A stretch of 39,774 bases of DNA. Source: a virus. This document shows positions 6,044 to 11,857 of this stretch, piece by piece. The position numbers and the translations under genes are program-made. The stretch's first letter is position 1. Each line of letters opens with the position of its first letter. Location: the IMG/VR virus record IMGVR_UViG_3300030385_001667, positions 1-39,774 of that record; one strand, 5' to 3'. Below the pieces are notes generated by a model. The model saw only the letters and a list, made by a program, of their open reading frames with translations. It was not told where the DNA came from and made no database searches.

Positions 6044-6071
6044 ATTATACCACAAATTGACTCGGTGTCAA
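6044..6071 (-). promoter_or_regulatory. Early promoter P6 (TTGACA-N16-TATAAT)
   Basis: Perfect consensus hexamers TTGACA (6066-6071) and TATAAT (6044-6049) with a 16-base spacer, minus strand. It lies between hairpin copy 6 and the gene starting at 6025, the same order as copies 1 and 2. Confidence 0.85.
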
Positions 6072-6153
6072 GTTTTTTACCAAAAGGTAAGCGGTCGAGG
6101 CCAGCCCCAGTAGTCGGGTCGCGGTCGCCTCGGTTGCTTGTGTTGTCGCCCCC

Positions 6154-6214
6154 AAGCGGTGTTGATACGCTGAGACGGGCGAAGCGCATCAACACCGCTC
6201 GTCTTACCCGATGC
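6154..6214 (-). repeat. Hairpin repeat, copy 6
   Basis: Arms of 12 and 4 bp separated by one A.C mismatch, loop GAGACGGGCGA, flank CGTCTTACCCGATGC. It comes right after the stop of the gene at 6218-6403 and is followed by promoter P6. Confidence 0.9.
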
Positions 6215-6217
6215 GGT

Positions 6218-6403
6218 CTAGTCCTCTCCCATGTGATGCTCACACCACGAATCAGTCCAGTATGCAAAACCACAATCCGGGCAAAGCTCAGACATGGATT
6301 CTAGATTGTCCACCCTTCGATCAAGCGTGCCTACTCTTTCGACGTGATACGAAATCCCAACAAGCACAATGATGACCACCAACAATATAAAGCTACTTTT
6401 CAT
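6218..6403 (-). CDS. Membrane-anchored protein with Cys/His cluster, 61 residues
   Basis: It starts MKSSFILLVVIIVLVGISYH, a single N-terminal transmembrane helix, followed by a short linker and CPDCGFAYWTDSWCEHH, which can form a zinc site (C-x2-C-x9-C-x-HH). TGGGAGGACGCAAA precedes the ATG at 6403, which overlaps the stop of the upstream gene (ATGA). A membrane-tethered zinc-binding peptide; partner unknown. Confidence 0.7.
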   Translation of the reverse strand: MKSSFILLVVIIVLVGISYHVERVGTLDRRVDNLESMSELCPDCGFAYWTDSWCEHHMGED

Positions 6404-6660
6404 TTTGCGTCCTCCCACTGATAGCCACTCGCCGGAAGTATCTCGTCGAGGTTGCTAGTGCGGCTGATGACGTGCGGCTTAATCTCCGACATGGACACGG
6501 TGCCGATCTCATCATTGAAGCCCATCACCAGAGCGTACTTAATATCGGAATCAGGTTCGTCACCTGCTTCGTCGGCCAGTACGAAATATTCCCACATGTT
6601 ACGCAAGATGATATGCTCAACCACGTTCAACTTCAAATTGCCTTTGACCATTTTTCTCAT
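6400..6660 (-). CDS. Hypothetical protein, 86 residues
   Basis: It starts MRKMVKGNLKLNVVEHIILR, with AAAGGAAATGAAA immediately before. Acidic in the middle (DEAGDEPDSD) and probably mixed alpha/beta. It ends in GACGCAAAATGA, overlapping the next start. The longer in-frame start at 6720 runs through the previous gene and was rejected. Not recognised. Confidence 0.7.
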   Translation of the reverse strand: MRKMVKGNLKLNVVEHIILRNMWEYFVLADEAGDEPDSDIKYALVMGFNDEIGTVSMSEIKPHVISRTSNLDEILPASGYQWEDAK

Positions 6661-6674
6661 TTTCATTTCCTTTT

Positions 6675-6818
6675 CTAAATATAGCCTCTGTTGGTTGCCC
6701 AAGTGAGCATTGCAGCCCATCGGAGAGGATTAATCCTGTCGGGGCAAGCTGTCCCTGCGACTTGCAGCCGAAGCAGGAATTGCTCTTGATTCATTCTGTC
6801 AGTTCTAGTGTTTAACAT
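6675..6818 (-). CDS. Hypothetical protein, 47 residues
   Basis: The ORF starts MLNTRTDRMNQEQFLLRLQV, with CAAAGGAAATGAAA upstream, the same start sequence as the next gene. It contains PDRINPLRWAAMLTWATNRG; probably helical. It is the first gene downstream of the RNA-like stretch 6840-7189. Not recognised. Confidence 0.6.
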   Translation of the reverse strand: MLNTRTDRMNQEQFLLRLQVAGTACPDRINPLRWAAMLTWATNRGYI

Positions 6819-6839
6819 TTTCATTTCCTTTGTGTGGTT

Positions 6840-7189
6840 GCGGGCTATTCAGTGACTCTTAATCCTAACCGGCAGCCTGCGTACATCGTTGAGAGGTGGC
6901 TTATACGGTTCCAGTCAGCCCGACTTGTTTTATAACCGGCGGCTTTCCTGAGTATGGGTAGCCTAAAATCAGCCTCCAGATTCACCGGTGTGCCAGAAGC
7001 CGCCTCTGCGCCCTAAGCTAACAGATTCGCACGGCCTAGTCTGGCTCTTGTGTTGCCGCCACTGGCTCGTATGGTCACGCCTGTCAGAGTAGTTCCGCTG
7101 TGCGGCTTGCTTGAATGTGACGCCCACAGCATTGCTGTTACGTGGCGGCTTGTGTTCGTTGGCCCCAGTGTGTCGGGGCCGTTGTCGTT
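6840..7189 (-). ncRNA. Candidate structured RNA, copy 2
   Basis: A gene-free stretch of 350 bases between hairpin copy 7 and the gene at 6818. It contains the covarying motif at 6927-6989 and, upstream of it on the minus strand, GGGCGTCACATTCAAGC ... CTGACAGGCGTGACCAT, also found in the 8770-9114 copy. ORFs across it lack ribosome-binding sites. No dedicated promoter is clear, though TTGACA is present at 7249-7254. Confidence 0.5.
6927..6989 (-). ncRNA. Covarying RNA motif, copy 2
   Basis: On the minus strand: outer helix ACCGG with CCGGT, inner GGCT with AGCC and CC with GG, invariant TGGAGGC, then ATAAAAC. Copy 3 (8885-8946) keeps the pairs with changed bases: ACCAG with CTGGT, AGCT with AGCT, GC with GC. 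Copy 1 is at 4594-4653. Compensatory changes support a real RNA structure. Confidence 0.65.
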
Positions 7190-7250
7190 GAGCGGCGTAG
7201 TGGTCGTGAGACAGGGCGAACGACCACTACACCGCTCGTCTTACCCGATG
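7190..7250 (-). repeat. Hairpin repeat, copy 7
   Basis: Seventeen-bp arms with one mismatch, loop GAGACAGGGCGA, flank CGTCTTACCCGATG. Beyond the flank it continues as TCAACCCCTAATC..ATTTTTCC, which is duplicated next to copy 9. It lies between the 53-residue gene and the RNA-like stretch. Confidence 0.9.
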
Positions 7251-7288
7251 TCAACCCCTAATCCAGTATTTTTCCAAAAAAAAGGCAA

Positions 7289-7450
7289 TTATTCTGTCGG
7301 TCGGCACGCGGCTATGAACCTACCACGGTCGAAACGTGGGTACTGTTCAAAAGTGTTCGCCAGCAGATTGGCAATCATCCATCGGCTACTACGCGGGTGA
7401 ATGTTCGCCACGGCCTCGGCCACAATTTCAAAATGCTTTTTAGTCATCAT
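7289..7450 (-). CDS. Small conserved-type phage protein, 53 residues
   Basis: It starts MMTKKHFEIVAEAVANIHPR and ends with PRFDRGRFIAACRPTE. The pattern (MTKKHFE...A-x-I ... ANxLAxxFxxxxPRFDRxRFxxAC) is one I recall from many short phage early proteins of unknown function. GAGAGGTGAAAA precedes the tandem ATGs. The stop of the upstream membrane peptide overlaps its first codons. Function unknown. Confidence 0.75.
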   Translation of the reverse strand: MMTKKHFEIVAEAVANIHPRSSRWMIANLLANTFEQYPRFDRGRFIAACRPTE

Positions 7451-7538
7451 TTTTCACCTCTCGCTTTGCTAGTAAATATAATCCAATCGTTGTACCAGTA
7501 CCCAAGAACCAACCCAAAACAAACATTATGCTACACAT
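7440..7538 (-). CDS. Small membrane peptide, 32 residues
   Basis: The ORF starts MCSIMFVLGWFLGTGTTIGL and has one transmembrane helix followed by a charged tail (AKREVKNDD). TAAGGAAAATAAAA lies before the ATG. Its last 11 bases overlap the start of the next gene (ATGATGACTAA). Function unknown. Confidence 0.6.
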   Translation of the reverse strand: MCSIMFVLGWFLGTGTTIGLYLLAKREVKNDD

Positions 7539-7549
7539 TTTTATTTTCC

Positions 7550-7843
7550 TTATTCGCAACCATAGCGGCTACTAGCGAGAACGGCAGCTTTACCTTTGAT
7601 GTAGCTATCACGCTCTACTTTAAAAGCGGGTACATGATAGACATTGAACTGCTTATCGTACCCAACCTCTACGTCACCGAACTGCTCAACATAACTGTTG
7701 AAGTCATCCTGTGAATGAACTACTCGATGAGCATCGGTCATAGTCTCAACACGCATGCCGACTTTCCAAGGATCACCGGCAGGATCAGTCTGCTCGACGT
7801 GAGCCTTAAAAATTTCTGATAGTTTCTTTAGTTCGTTTTTCAT
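7550..7843 (-). CDS. Hypothetical protein, 97 residues
   Basis: It starts MKNELKKLSEIFKAHVEQTD, with TAAGGAAAATGAAA upstream. Mixed alpha/beta with Tyr/Phe-rich second half (YDKQFNVYHVPAFKVERDSY). The longer frame to 7885 overlaps the upstream gene's end region without a ribosome-binding site. Not recognised. Confidence 0.7.
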   Translation of the reverse strand: MKNELKKLSEIFKAHVEQTDPAGDPWKVGMRVETMTDAHRVVHSQDDFNSYVEQFGDVEVGYDKQFNVYHVPAFKVERDSYIKGKAAVLASSRYGCE

Positions 7844-7889
7844 TTTCATTTTCCTTAATTCACTCGGTCTAATTATTCTTGCCAAAATC

Positions 7890-8066
7890 CTACTCGCAAC
7901 GGCGAGCTTCTGTCAAATCTCTACACTCAAAACGCCGTACCACTTCACCATCGCGGAGGATTTCACAAAGCCAACCGAATTCGAGTTTGGTTACACGCTT
8001 GGGGTGTCCACCCGCTTCACGGGTTAGCTTGCAAGGTTTCAGCATTGTTGATTGTCCAACTTTCAT
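7890..8066 (-). CDS. Hypothetical protein, 58 residues
   Basis: The ORF starts MKVGQSTMLKPCKLTREAGG, after AAAAGAGAGAATT. It is basic, contains four Cys (near 12, 34, 48 and 57), and ends DLTEARRCE. It is the first gene downstream of hairpin copy 8 and the palindrome at 8181. No convincing promoter was found in 8067-8180. Not recognised. Confidence 0.65.
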   Translation of the reverse strand: MKVGQSTMLKPCKLTREAGGHPKRVTKLEFGWLCEILRDGEVVRRFECRDLTEARRCE

Positions 8067-8180
8067 AATTCTCTCTTTTCTAAAAAACTCTTAACTTCTC
8101 AACTATTACTATTATCGACTAGGGGTGTGACACGTTAGGTCACTGGCTCAGATTTTTTTTCATTTTTTTCATGTTTTTTT

Positions 8181-8198
8181 ATTGAGACTAGTCTCATT
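8181..8198. promoter_or_regulatory. Palindrome TTGAGACTAGTCTCA, copy 1
   Basis: Near-perfect 18-bp palindrome (ATTGAGACTAGTCTCATT), the same as at 9223-9240 and close to 10091-10108. To its right lies a GC hairpin (ACCCCC/GGGGGT) and then hairpin copy 8; the same three-part order occurs at copy 10. Could be a protein operator or an RNA stem. Confidence 0.55.
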
Positions 8199-8234
8199 AA
8201 GCCGTACCCCCTCGGTGGGGGGTTGCTGCCGTCC

Positions 8235-8294
8235 GAGCAGCCTAGTACGCCTGATACTGTGAAGGCGCACTAGGATGCTTGTCTTACCCGAAGC
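8235..8294 (-). repeat. Hairpin repeat, copy 8
   Basis: Arms of 17 bp with two mismatches, alternative loop GATACTGTGA, flank TGTCTTACCCGAAGC. The TAA within the flank (minus strand GGGTAAGAC) serves as the stop of the 33-codon GTG ORF at 8284-8385. Confidence 0.85.
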
Positions 8295-8385
8295 GTCTAG
8301 CGAACCGCCGTGACCTATGCGTGGCGTACCATTCTCGTTTGGCCTTGTTCGCTGAGTGTCGGCGTTTTCGTTTTCCGTCTGGCAC
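8284..8385 (-). CDS. Possible very basic 33-residue peptide (GTG start)
   Basis: The frame reads (M)PDGKRKRRHSANKAKREWYA and ends RRFARRFG. GGAGG lies 5 bases before the GTG, and the GTG is 1 base after the preceding stop. About 40% Arg/Lys would suit nucleic-acid binding. The equivalent GGAGG after the paralogue at 10380 serves a different small ORF. Only the ribosome-binding site and spacing support it. Confidence 0.35.
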   Translation of the reverse strand: MPDGKRKRRHSANKAKREWYATHRSRRFARRFG

Positions 8386-8386
8386 G

Positions 8387-8731
8387 TCAACCTCCGTTGC
8401 TCGTTGTCCAGACCGGTCGGCCATCGACAGCAAGTCGAACGTGACTTCGATTGCTGATATGGGGCGCTCGCTTCATGATGCCATGAGCGAAGCATGCCTC
8501 TTGCAGTTCACGAATCAATGAACCAACACCACCAGTGTTGAGCCTTGATCGCCACTTGTTGGCTGGCGACCACGGTGCGTTGATAGGATTGTCAACCCAT
8601 CGCCACTGGCAATTGCTAATGTCGTTCACGTCGAGACTACACCATACGCTAACACCATTGTCGTTAAGCCTTCGTGCAAGCACAAGAACTCGGTTTCTAT
8701 CATTGTCGTTTAGTTTGAATTTCGTTTTCAT
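8387..8731 (-). CDS. Hypothetical protein, paralogue of 10380-10709
   Basis: A 114-residue protein starting MKTKFKLNDNDRNRVLVLAR and ending in VDGRPVWTTSNGG. It shares KxNDNDxxRV, LxxDVND-type, EACFxHGIMKR, RSHVR and WTTSNGG with the gene at 10380-10709, an unmistakable paralogue. AGAAAGATGAGATT precedes the ATG. The conserved C-terminal motif suggests a functional site, but I do not recognise the family. Confidence 0.8.
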   Translation of the reverse strand: MKTKFKLNDNDRNRVLVLARRLNDNGVSVWCSLDVNDISNCQWRWVDNPINAPWSPANKWRSRLNTGGVGSLIRELQEACFAHGIMKRAPHISNRSHVRLAVDGRPVWTTSNGG

Positions 8732-8769
8732 AATCTCATCTTTCTAAAAAATAGTTGTTTCAAAATCGG

Positions 8770-9114
8770 TTTTGAATAGACCGGACTATGCTTGCGACTT
8801 GGGCAAGGCTTGCGGGTTAAACCCTTTGCCGTTGTTTACTTGTTCAGCTTCAAGTGCCGTTGTTTACGTGTTCAGCTTCACGATGTTTTATACCAGCAGC
8901 TTGCTTGAGATCGAGCAGCTTAAAGACGCCTCCAGTCCCACTGGTTACCTAGCTTGCACTTGCTTCCACGATGGTCATGCCTGTCAGACTCAGTCACTTG
9001 AAAAGCGATCTGGTTGAATGTGACACCCACGGCGGGGGTTACCTTGCTAGGTGGTGTTCGTTGACTCAGTGTATCGAGTTCGTTGTGTTGGCTTTGTGTC
9101 GTCCTGTTGTCCTC
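8770..9114 (-). ncRNA. Candidate structured RNA, copy 3
   Basis: Gene-free stretch between hairpin copy 9 and the gene at 8731. It shares with the 6840-7189 copy CCAACGAACAC, GTCACATTCAA, TCTGACAGGC-TGACCAT and the covarying motif (8885-8946). Its downstream part holds two tandem 28-base repeats and a segment duplicated near 9712-9775. The 81-codon and 90-codon plus-strand ORFs oppose the operons and lack ribosome-binding sites. Confidence 0.5.
8825..8880. repeat. Two tandem ~28-bp repeats
   Basis: The unit GCCGTTGTTTACTTGTTCAG plus CTTCAAGT occurs twice in tandem with few changes. Three further units lie at 9628-9712. Flanking sequence at 8765-8825 (GAATAGACCG..CTATGCT) is also duplicated near 9712-9775. 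Confidence 0.7.
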
Positions 9115-9176
9115 AAGCTGCTTAGTAGTGCTGAGACTGGTGTGAAGCACTACAAAGCCGCTCGTCTTACCCGATG
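9115..9176 (-). repeat. Hairpin repeat, copy 9
   Basis: Arms of 17 bp with two mismatches, loop GAGACTGGTGTGA (13 bases), flank CGTCTTACCCGATG. The arm is closest to copy 4. The sequence beyond the flank is duplicated at copy 7. Confidence 0.9.
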
Positions 9177-9222
9177 TCAACCCCTAATCTTGAATTTTTC
9201 CAAAATAAATGGGATTATTCTT

Positions 9223-9240
9223 ATTGAGACTAGTCTCAAT
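9223..9240. promoter_or_regulatory. Palindrome TTGAGACTAGTCTCAA, copy 2
   Basis: Perfect 18-bp palindrome ATTGAGACTAGTCTCAAT, 6 bases after the stop of the gene at 9247-9588. No T-run follows on either strand, so it is not a terminator. Operator or RNA stem. Confidence 0.6.
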
Positions 9241-9246
9241 TAGGGT

Positions 9247-9588
9247 TTAGCTCTCGCCGTTTTTTCGGATATCGCCATTAGGCCATCGCTTGGGTTTCGG
9301 CGTCCAGCAGTATTCCAAAATAAACATTTCAGTCTTGTCAAACGGTTCGCATACAAGTTCCATATCGTCAAGGGTACGCTCAAACCATTTGAGACAACCA
9401 TCGAACGTCTGGAAGGGCCAGCTTGTCGTTGTATCTAGACTTCCATCAGACTTGAGGGTGTCAACCGTAGCCATGAAAGATCCGTTGCAATCGTCGATAT
9501 GCAGAGCAAACGAGTCATTGGTTCGCTTCCAGATTATGTTAGCTTTGACTACTCGCTTGCCATTGATCTTGATTAAGTGGTTGTTCAT
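9247..9588 (-). CDS. Hypothetical protein, 113 residues
   Basis: It starts MNNHLIKINGKRVVKANIIW, after TAGAAAGAAAATGAAA. Beta-rich first half (NDSFALHIDDCNGSFMATVD), then a helix (FDGCLKWFERTLDDMELVCE) and a Trp/Pro-rich end. The general pattern resembles small phage early proteins. The longer frame to 9630 has no ribosome-binding site. Not recognised. Confidence 0.75.
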   Translation of the reverse strand: MNNHLIKINGKRVVKANIIWKRTNDSFALHIDDCNGSFMATVDTLKSDGSLDTTTSWPFQTFDGCLKWFERTLDDMELVCEPFDKTEMFILEYCWTPKPKRWPNGDIRKNGES

Positions 9589-9627
9589 TTTCATTTTCTT
9601 TCTAAAAAACAGGCTATTCTGGCCCGC

Positions 9628-9712
9628 CATTGTTTACTTGTTAGGCGTTCAAGTGTCGTTGTTAACCTGTTCAACTTCAGGTGTCGTTGTTTACTTGTTC
9701 AACTTCAAGAAC
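9628..9712. repeat. Three tandem ~28-bp repeats
   Basis: Three units of the form TGTCGTTGTTTACTTGTTCA plus ACTTCAAG, the first degenerate, directly upstream of the gene at 9588. They match the two units at 8825-8880. No spacers separate them, so this is not a CRISPR array. They may be protein-binding iterons or duplicated leader sequence. Confidence 0.7.
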
Positions 9713-9764
9713 GGTTTTGAATAGACCGTAAACTATGCTAGCGACTAGGGCTAGGCTTTCGGGT

Positions 9765-9977
9765 TTAACCCTTGTAACAATTCACAACGTTAGTGATGAA
9801 CTCCTCGTTGTTCATGAGGAAGTTGACTTGAGTATGGCTTTTACCCATCTCTTGCAAGATGTTTCCAACCTTGCAGATAATCTTAATCTCATTTGTCAAA
9901 CCAAACGGGATTCGACTTGCAACCATTTCGTGGGTTGTGAGATCATTTACTCTTGTATTGTATTTTGTGAATGTCAT
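9765..9977 (-). CDS. Hypothetical protein, 70 residues
   Basis: It starts MTFTKYNTRVNDLTTHEMVA and ends NNEEFITNVVNCYKG. The start was chosen because GAAAG lies 7 bases upstream and the paralogous leader of 10380-10709 also begins coding at MTF. An in-frame ATG at 10013 coincides with the predicted transcription start. Driven by the promoter at 10020-10048. Not recognised. Confidence 0.65.
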   Translation of the reverse strand: MTFTKYNTRVNDLTTHEMVASRIPFGLTNEIKIICKVGNILQEMGKSHTQVNFLMNNEEFITNVVNCYKG

Positions 9978-10019
9978 TTTATTACTTTCGTTAGTGTTAT
10001 TGTTTTTTATCATGCTCTT

Positions 10020-10048
10020 AGTATAACATGCTTGTTGCAATTTGTCAA
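10020..10048 (-). promoter_or_regulatory. Promoter P7 (TTGACA-N17-TATACT), leader class 2
   Basis: TTGACA (10043-10048) and TATACT (10020-10025), spacer 17. Exactly 6 bases after the -10 comes ATG (10013), so the RNA should begin at or near AUG. Shared with the promoters at 10752, 11446 and 11712. Confidence 0.8.
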
Positions 10049-10090
10049 TAGCAATTTCAGTTTTTTTCAAAGTTTTTTTCATTATTTCTT

Positions 10091-10108
10091 ATTGAGATCA
10101 GTCTCAAT
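10091..10108. promoter_or_regulatory. Palindrome TTGAGATCAGTCTCAA, copy 3
   Basis: ATTGAGATCAGTCTCAAT, with one asymmetric central pair compared with the other copies. It sits between hairpin copy 10 and promoter P7, with a GC hairpin (ACCCCC/GGGGGT) to its right, the same layout as at 8181. Confidence 0.55.
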
Positions 10109-10144
10109 AGGCTCTACCCCCTTGGTGGGGGGTCTTTCACGTCC

Positions 10145-10198
10145 TAGCGGCTTAGTAGTGCTGATACTGTGAAGCACTACTAACCCGCTGGTCTTACC
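10145..10198 (-). repeat. Hairpin repeat, copy 10
   Basis: Arms of about 17 bp with internal mismatches, loop GATACTGTGA, flank GGTCTTACCT. The flank core GTCTTACC is kept although the outer bases have drifted. Confidence 0.8.
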
Positions 10199-10264
10199 TG
10201 ACCTGCCCACCTATTAGGCAGTGTGCCTATAGGGTAGGCATGTGGTGGTGGTGGTGTGCCTAGC

Positions 10265-10375
10265 CTACAGCGTGTGCAGTAGTAGACATGCACCACCAGC
10301 AGCAGCAGCCATGACCATGCTAACCAGAGCGAACATGATAGCCATCTCTTTGATACAGTAGAGTACATTGCTCAT
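10265..10375 (-). CDS. Small membrane peptide, 36 residues
   Basis: The ORF starts MSNVLYCIKEMAIMFALVSM and continues with an Ala/Gly/Leu-rich transmembrane segment. GGAGGTTAAGCAC lies before the ATG, with GGAGG overlapping the end of the preceding gene. One of several single-pass peptides in the arm. Function unknown. Confidence 0.55.
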   Translation of the reverse strand: MSNVLYCIKEMAIMFALVSMVMAAAAGGACLLLHTL

Positions 10376-10379
10376 GTGC

Positions 10380-10709
10380 TTAACCTCCATTGCTTGTTGT
10401 CCAGATAGGTACACCATTGATAGCTGCACGTACATGGCTACGTGTACCCATGCGTGCGGGACGCTTCATGATACCATGATTGAAGCAAGCCTCTTTCATG
10501 TCATTGATCAATGCACCGATACCGCCATTGTGCAATGGCTGATCCATTGTGCCAAAGGTATTAGGTGATGGGCTACTAAGGAATCTCCATTCACATCTGC
10601 TCATGTCATTCATATCCATCTTAATCCAGATGTCTATGCCATTGTCATGAAGCATCATGTTGAGGTTACTCACTCTTGTCTTATCGTTATCGTTAATCTT
10701 AAAAGTCAT
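10380..10709 (-). CDS. Hypothetical protein, paralogue of 8387-8731
   Basis: A 109-residue protein starting MTFKINDNDKTRVSNLNMML. It shares NDND, EACFNHGIMKR, RSHVR and WTTSNGG with the gene at 8387-8731. Similarity begins at this Met, which, with AAGGA 7 bases upstream, decides the start over the ATG at 10745. The leader contains a CAA repeat. Promoter at 10752-10779. Confidence 0.8.
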   Translation of the reverse strand: MTFKINDNDKTRVSNLNMMLHDNGIDIWIKMDMNDMSRCEWRFLSSPSPNTFGTMDQPLHNGGIGALINDMKEACFNHGIMKRPARMGTRSHVRAAINGVPIWTTSNGG

Positions 10710-10751
10710 TTTGTTTTCCTTGTTGTTGTTGTTGTTGTTTGTCATGTTCTT

Positions 10752-10779
10752 ATTATACTATACTTATTGTAATTGTCAA
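10752..10779 (-). promoter_or_regulatory. Promoter P8 (TTGACA-N16-TATAAT), leader class 2
   Basis: Two consensus hexamers, TTGACA 10774-10779 and TATAAT 10752-10757, spacer 16. ATG follows the -10 after 6 bases (AAGAAC), as at the other three class-2 promoters. The 36-base leader is A/C-rich with CAA repeats. Confidence 0.85.
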
Positions 10780-10839
10780 TAGCATTATGGAATTATTTTG
10801 TTATTCATTGTGTCACTCGGTGTATCTGTTTGAACGTCC

Positions 10840-10894
10840 AAGCAGTATAGTTAAGCTGATAGTGTGAAGCTTAACTAGACTGCTAGTCTTACCT
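10840..10894 (-). repeat. Hairpin repeat, copy 11
   Basis: Seventeen-bp arms with one mismatch (AGCAGTATAGTTAAGCT with AGCTTAACTAGACTGCT), loop GATAGTGTGA, flank AGTCTTACCT. The arm sequence is the most diverged in the set, while length, loop and flank are kept. Confidence 0.85.
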
Positions 10895-10905
10895 CACCCG
10901 CTCGA

Positions 10906-11013
10906 CTAGGCGATTGCCATGCTAGCCATTAGCCATGCGCCCCAGATGGCGAGCGTGCCGATGGCTGTGAGTGCGGTTGCGATAATCAGGGTTGACTCGA
11001 TCTTGTTTCTCAT
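10906..11013 (-). CDS. Small membrane peptide, 35 residues
   Basis: The ORF starts MRNKIESTLIIATALTAIGT and is one long hydrophobic helix from residue 8 on. TAGGAAAATGAAA precedes the ATG. It follows the 30-residue membrane peptide after 10 bases. Function unknown. Confidence 0.6.
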   Translation of the reverse strand: MRNKIESTLIIATALTAIGTLAIWGAWLMASMAIA

Positions 11014-11023
11014 TTTCATTTTC

Positions 11024-11116
11024 CTAACAGTGGTCAATAATCAGTTGTACGTGAAGGTGAACCCAAGCCATGATAGCAGGAGTAAAGAGGGCGAGTGCTG
11101 TGATTGTTTCGATCAT
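11024..11116 (-). CDS. Small membrane peptide, 30 residues
   Basis: The ORF starts MIETITALALFTPAIMAWVH and ends HVQLIIDHC. CTAGGAAAATTGAA precedes the ATG. It is hydrophobic through residues 4-18 and lies in a run with the next membrane peptide. Function unknown. Confidence 0.5.
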   Translation of the reverse strand: MIETITALALFTPAIMAWVHLHVQLIIDHC

Positions 11117-11166
11117 TTCAATTTTCCTAGATAGTAAAGTGGTAAAGCTTTGTGGAAGGGGTGAGA

Positions 11167-11418
11167 CTAGATAGTTTTCTTTAGTGTTGCGGTAGCTGTT
11201 ACTTCATTCTTGCGAAGCATCCAAGTACCCATTGTGTAACCCATCTTGGAAGCGAGTACGCGATAGGTTGATAACTTGTCTTTATCTTCAAGAGTGGCGA
11301 ACGTCCAAATACGTCCAGCCGATGCACACTTTTTGATCGTGTTGAACATTTGATCTTTGGTATGCTTGGAAGCATTCTTCCAGTATTCATTTGCAAGTGT
11401 TATGTCTTTGTTTTTCAT
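11167..11418 (-). CDS. Hypothetical basic protein, 83 residues
   Basis: It starts MKNKDITLANEYWKNASKHT, with AAGGAAACAACA before the ATG. Helical, Lys-rich, ending ATATLKKTI. The gene is driven by the class-2 promoter at 11446-11473; an in-frame ATG at 11439 marks the predicted transcript start. Not recognised. Confidence 0.7.
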   Translation of the reverse strand: MKNKDITLANEYWKNASKHTKDQMFNTIKKCASAGRIWTFATLEDKDKLSTYRVLASKMGYTMGTWMLRKNEVTATATLKKTI

Positions 11419-11445
11419 TGTTGTTTCCTTGTTTCTCATGCCCTT

Positions 11446-11473
11446 ATTATATATACTTATCGACTCATGTCAA
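11446..11473 (-). promoter_or_regulatory. Promoter P9 (TTGACA-N16-TATAAT), leader class 2
   Basis: TTGACA 11468-11473 and TATAAT 11446-11451, spacer 16, followed after 6 bases (AAGGGC) by ATG. The promoter lies inside the end of the upstream gene (11457-11672), so the two transcripts overlap. Confidence 0.85.
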
Positions 11474-11672
11474 CAGTATCAGTAACCTTTTTTTCAATTA
11501 TATCAAGATTGTCTACTGGTATACCAAGCTCATTAATACCGGTAGTAATCATAAGCGAGATACCGAACGACGTTGTATCTTTGTCGATACACTTTACAAT
11601 CAACTCAACCAATTCGGTAATCGTATCATTGAGTTGACCGGCCTTGACTTTGTTATTGCTCATGGTAATCAT
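11457..11672 (-). CDS. Hypothetical protein, 71 residues
   Basis: It starts MITMSNNKVKAGQLNDTITE, after AAGGAAAGCAAC; the Met at 11663 is an alternative. Largely helical with regular hydrophobic spacing (ELVELIVKCIDKD). Its 3' end contains the promoter of the next gene. Not recognised. Confidence 0.7.
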   Translation of the reverse strand: MITMSNNKVKAGQLNDTITELVELIVKCIDKDTTSFGISLMITTGINELGIPVDNLDIIEKKVTDTVDMSR

Positions 11673-11711
11673 GTTGCTTTCCTTATTGCTCTTGTTGTTT
11701 CTCATGCCCTT

Positions 11712-11740
11712 ATTCTATTATAAGTATCGTCATATGTCAA
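11712..11740 (-). promoter_or_regulatory. Promoter P10 (TTGACA-N17-TAGAAT), leader class 2
   Basis: TTGACA 11735-11740 and TAGAAT 11712-11717, spacer 17, followed after 6 bases (AAGGGC) by ATGAGAAAC, identical to the start of the P9 transcript. Confidence 0.8.
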
Positions 11741-11808
11741 TAGCATGAACAACCTTTTTTTCAAAATAAGCAAAATAGAATGCATGCATGTGGATACCAC
11801 CTACCACT

Positions 11809-11843
11809 ACCCCTACCCCCCTATAGGTAGGGGGTGGGGTTTT
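11809..11843 (+). terminator. C/G-run hairpin followed by TTTT
   Basis: On the plus strand, C-rich arm (CCCCTACCCCCC) and G-rich arm (GGTAGGGGGTGGGG) can pair with small bulges and are followed by TTTTAT. No plus-strand gene ends here, so it would stop antisense or run-on transcription. It could instead be only a strand-biased C/G tract. Confidence 0.35.
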
Positions 11844-11857
11844 ATCTTTGCTATTGG

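Noticed and set aside
7226-7254. Promoter overlapping hairpin copy 7 (TTGACA then TGTAGT) and the like at copy 9
   Set aside because: The -10 is poor at copy 7 and absent at copy 9; the TTGACA is part of a duplicated flank.
9628-9712. CRISPR array
   Set aside because: The repeats are tandem without spacers, and no cas genes are present.
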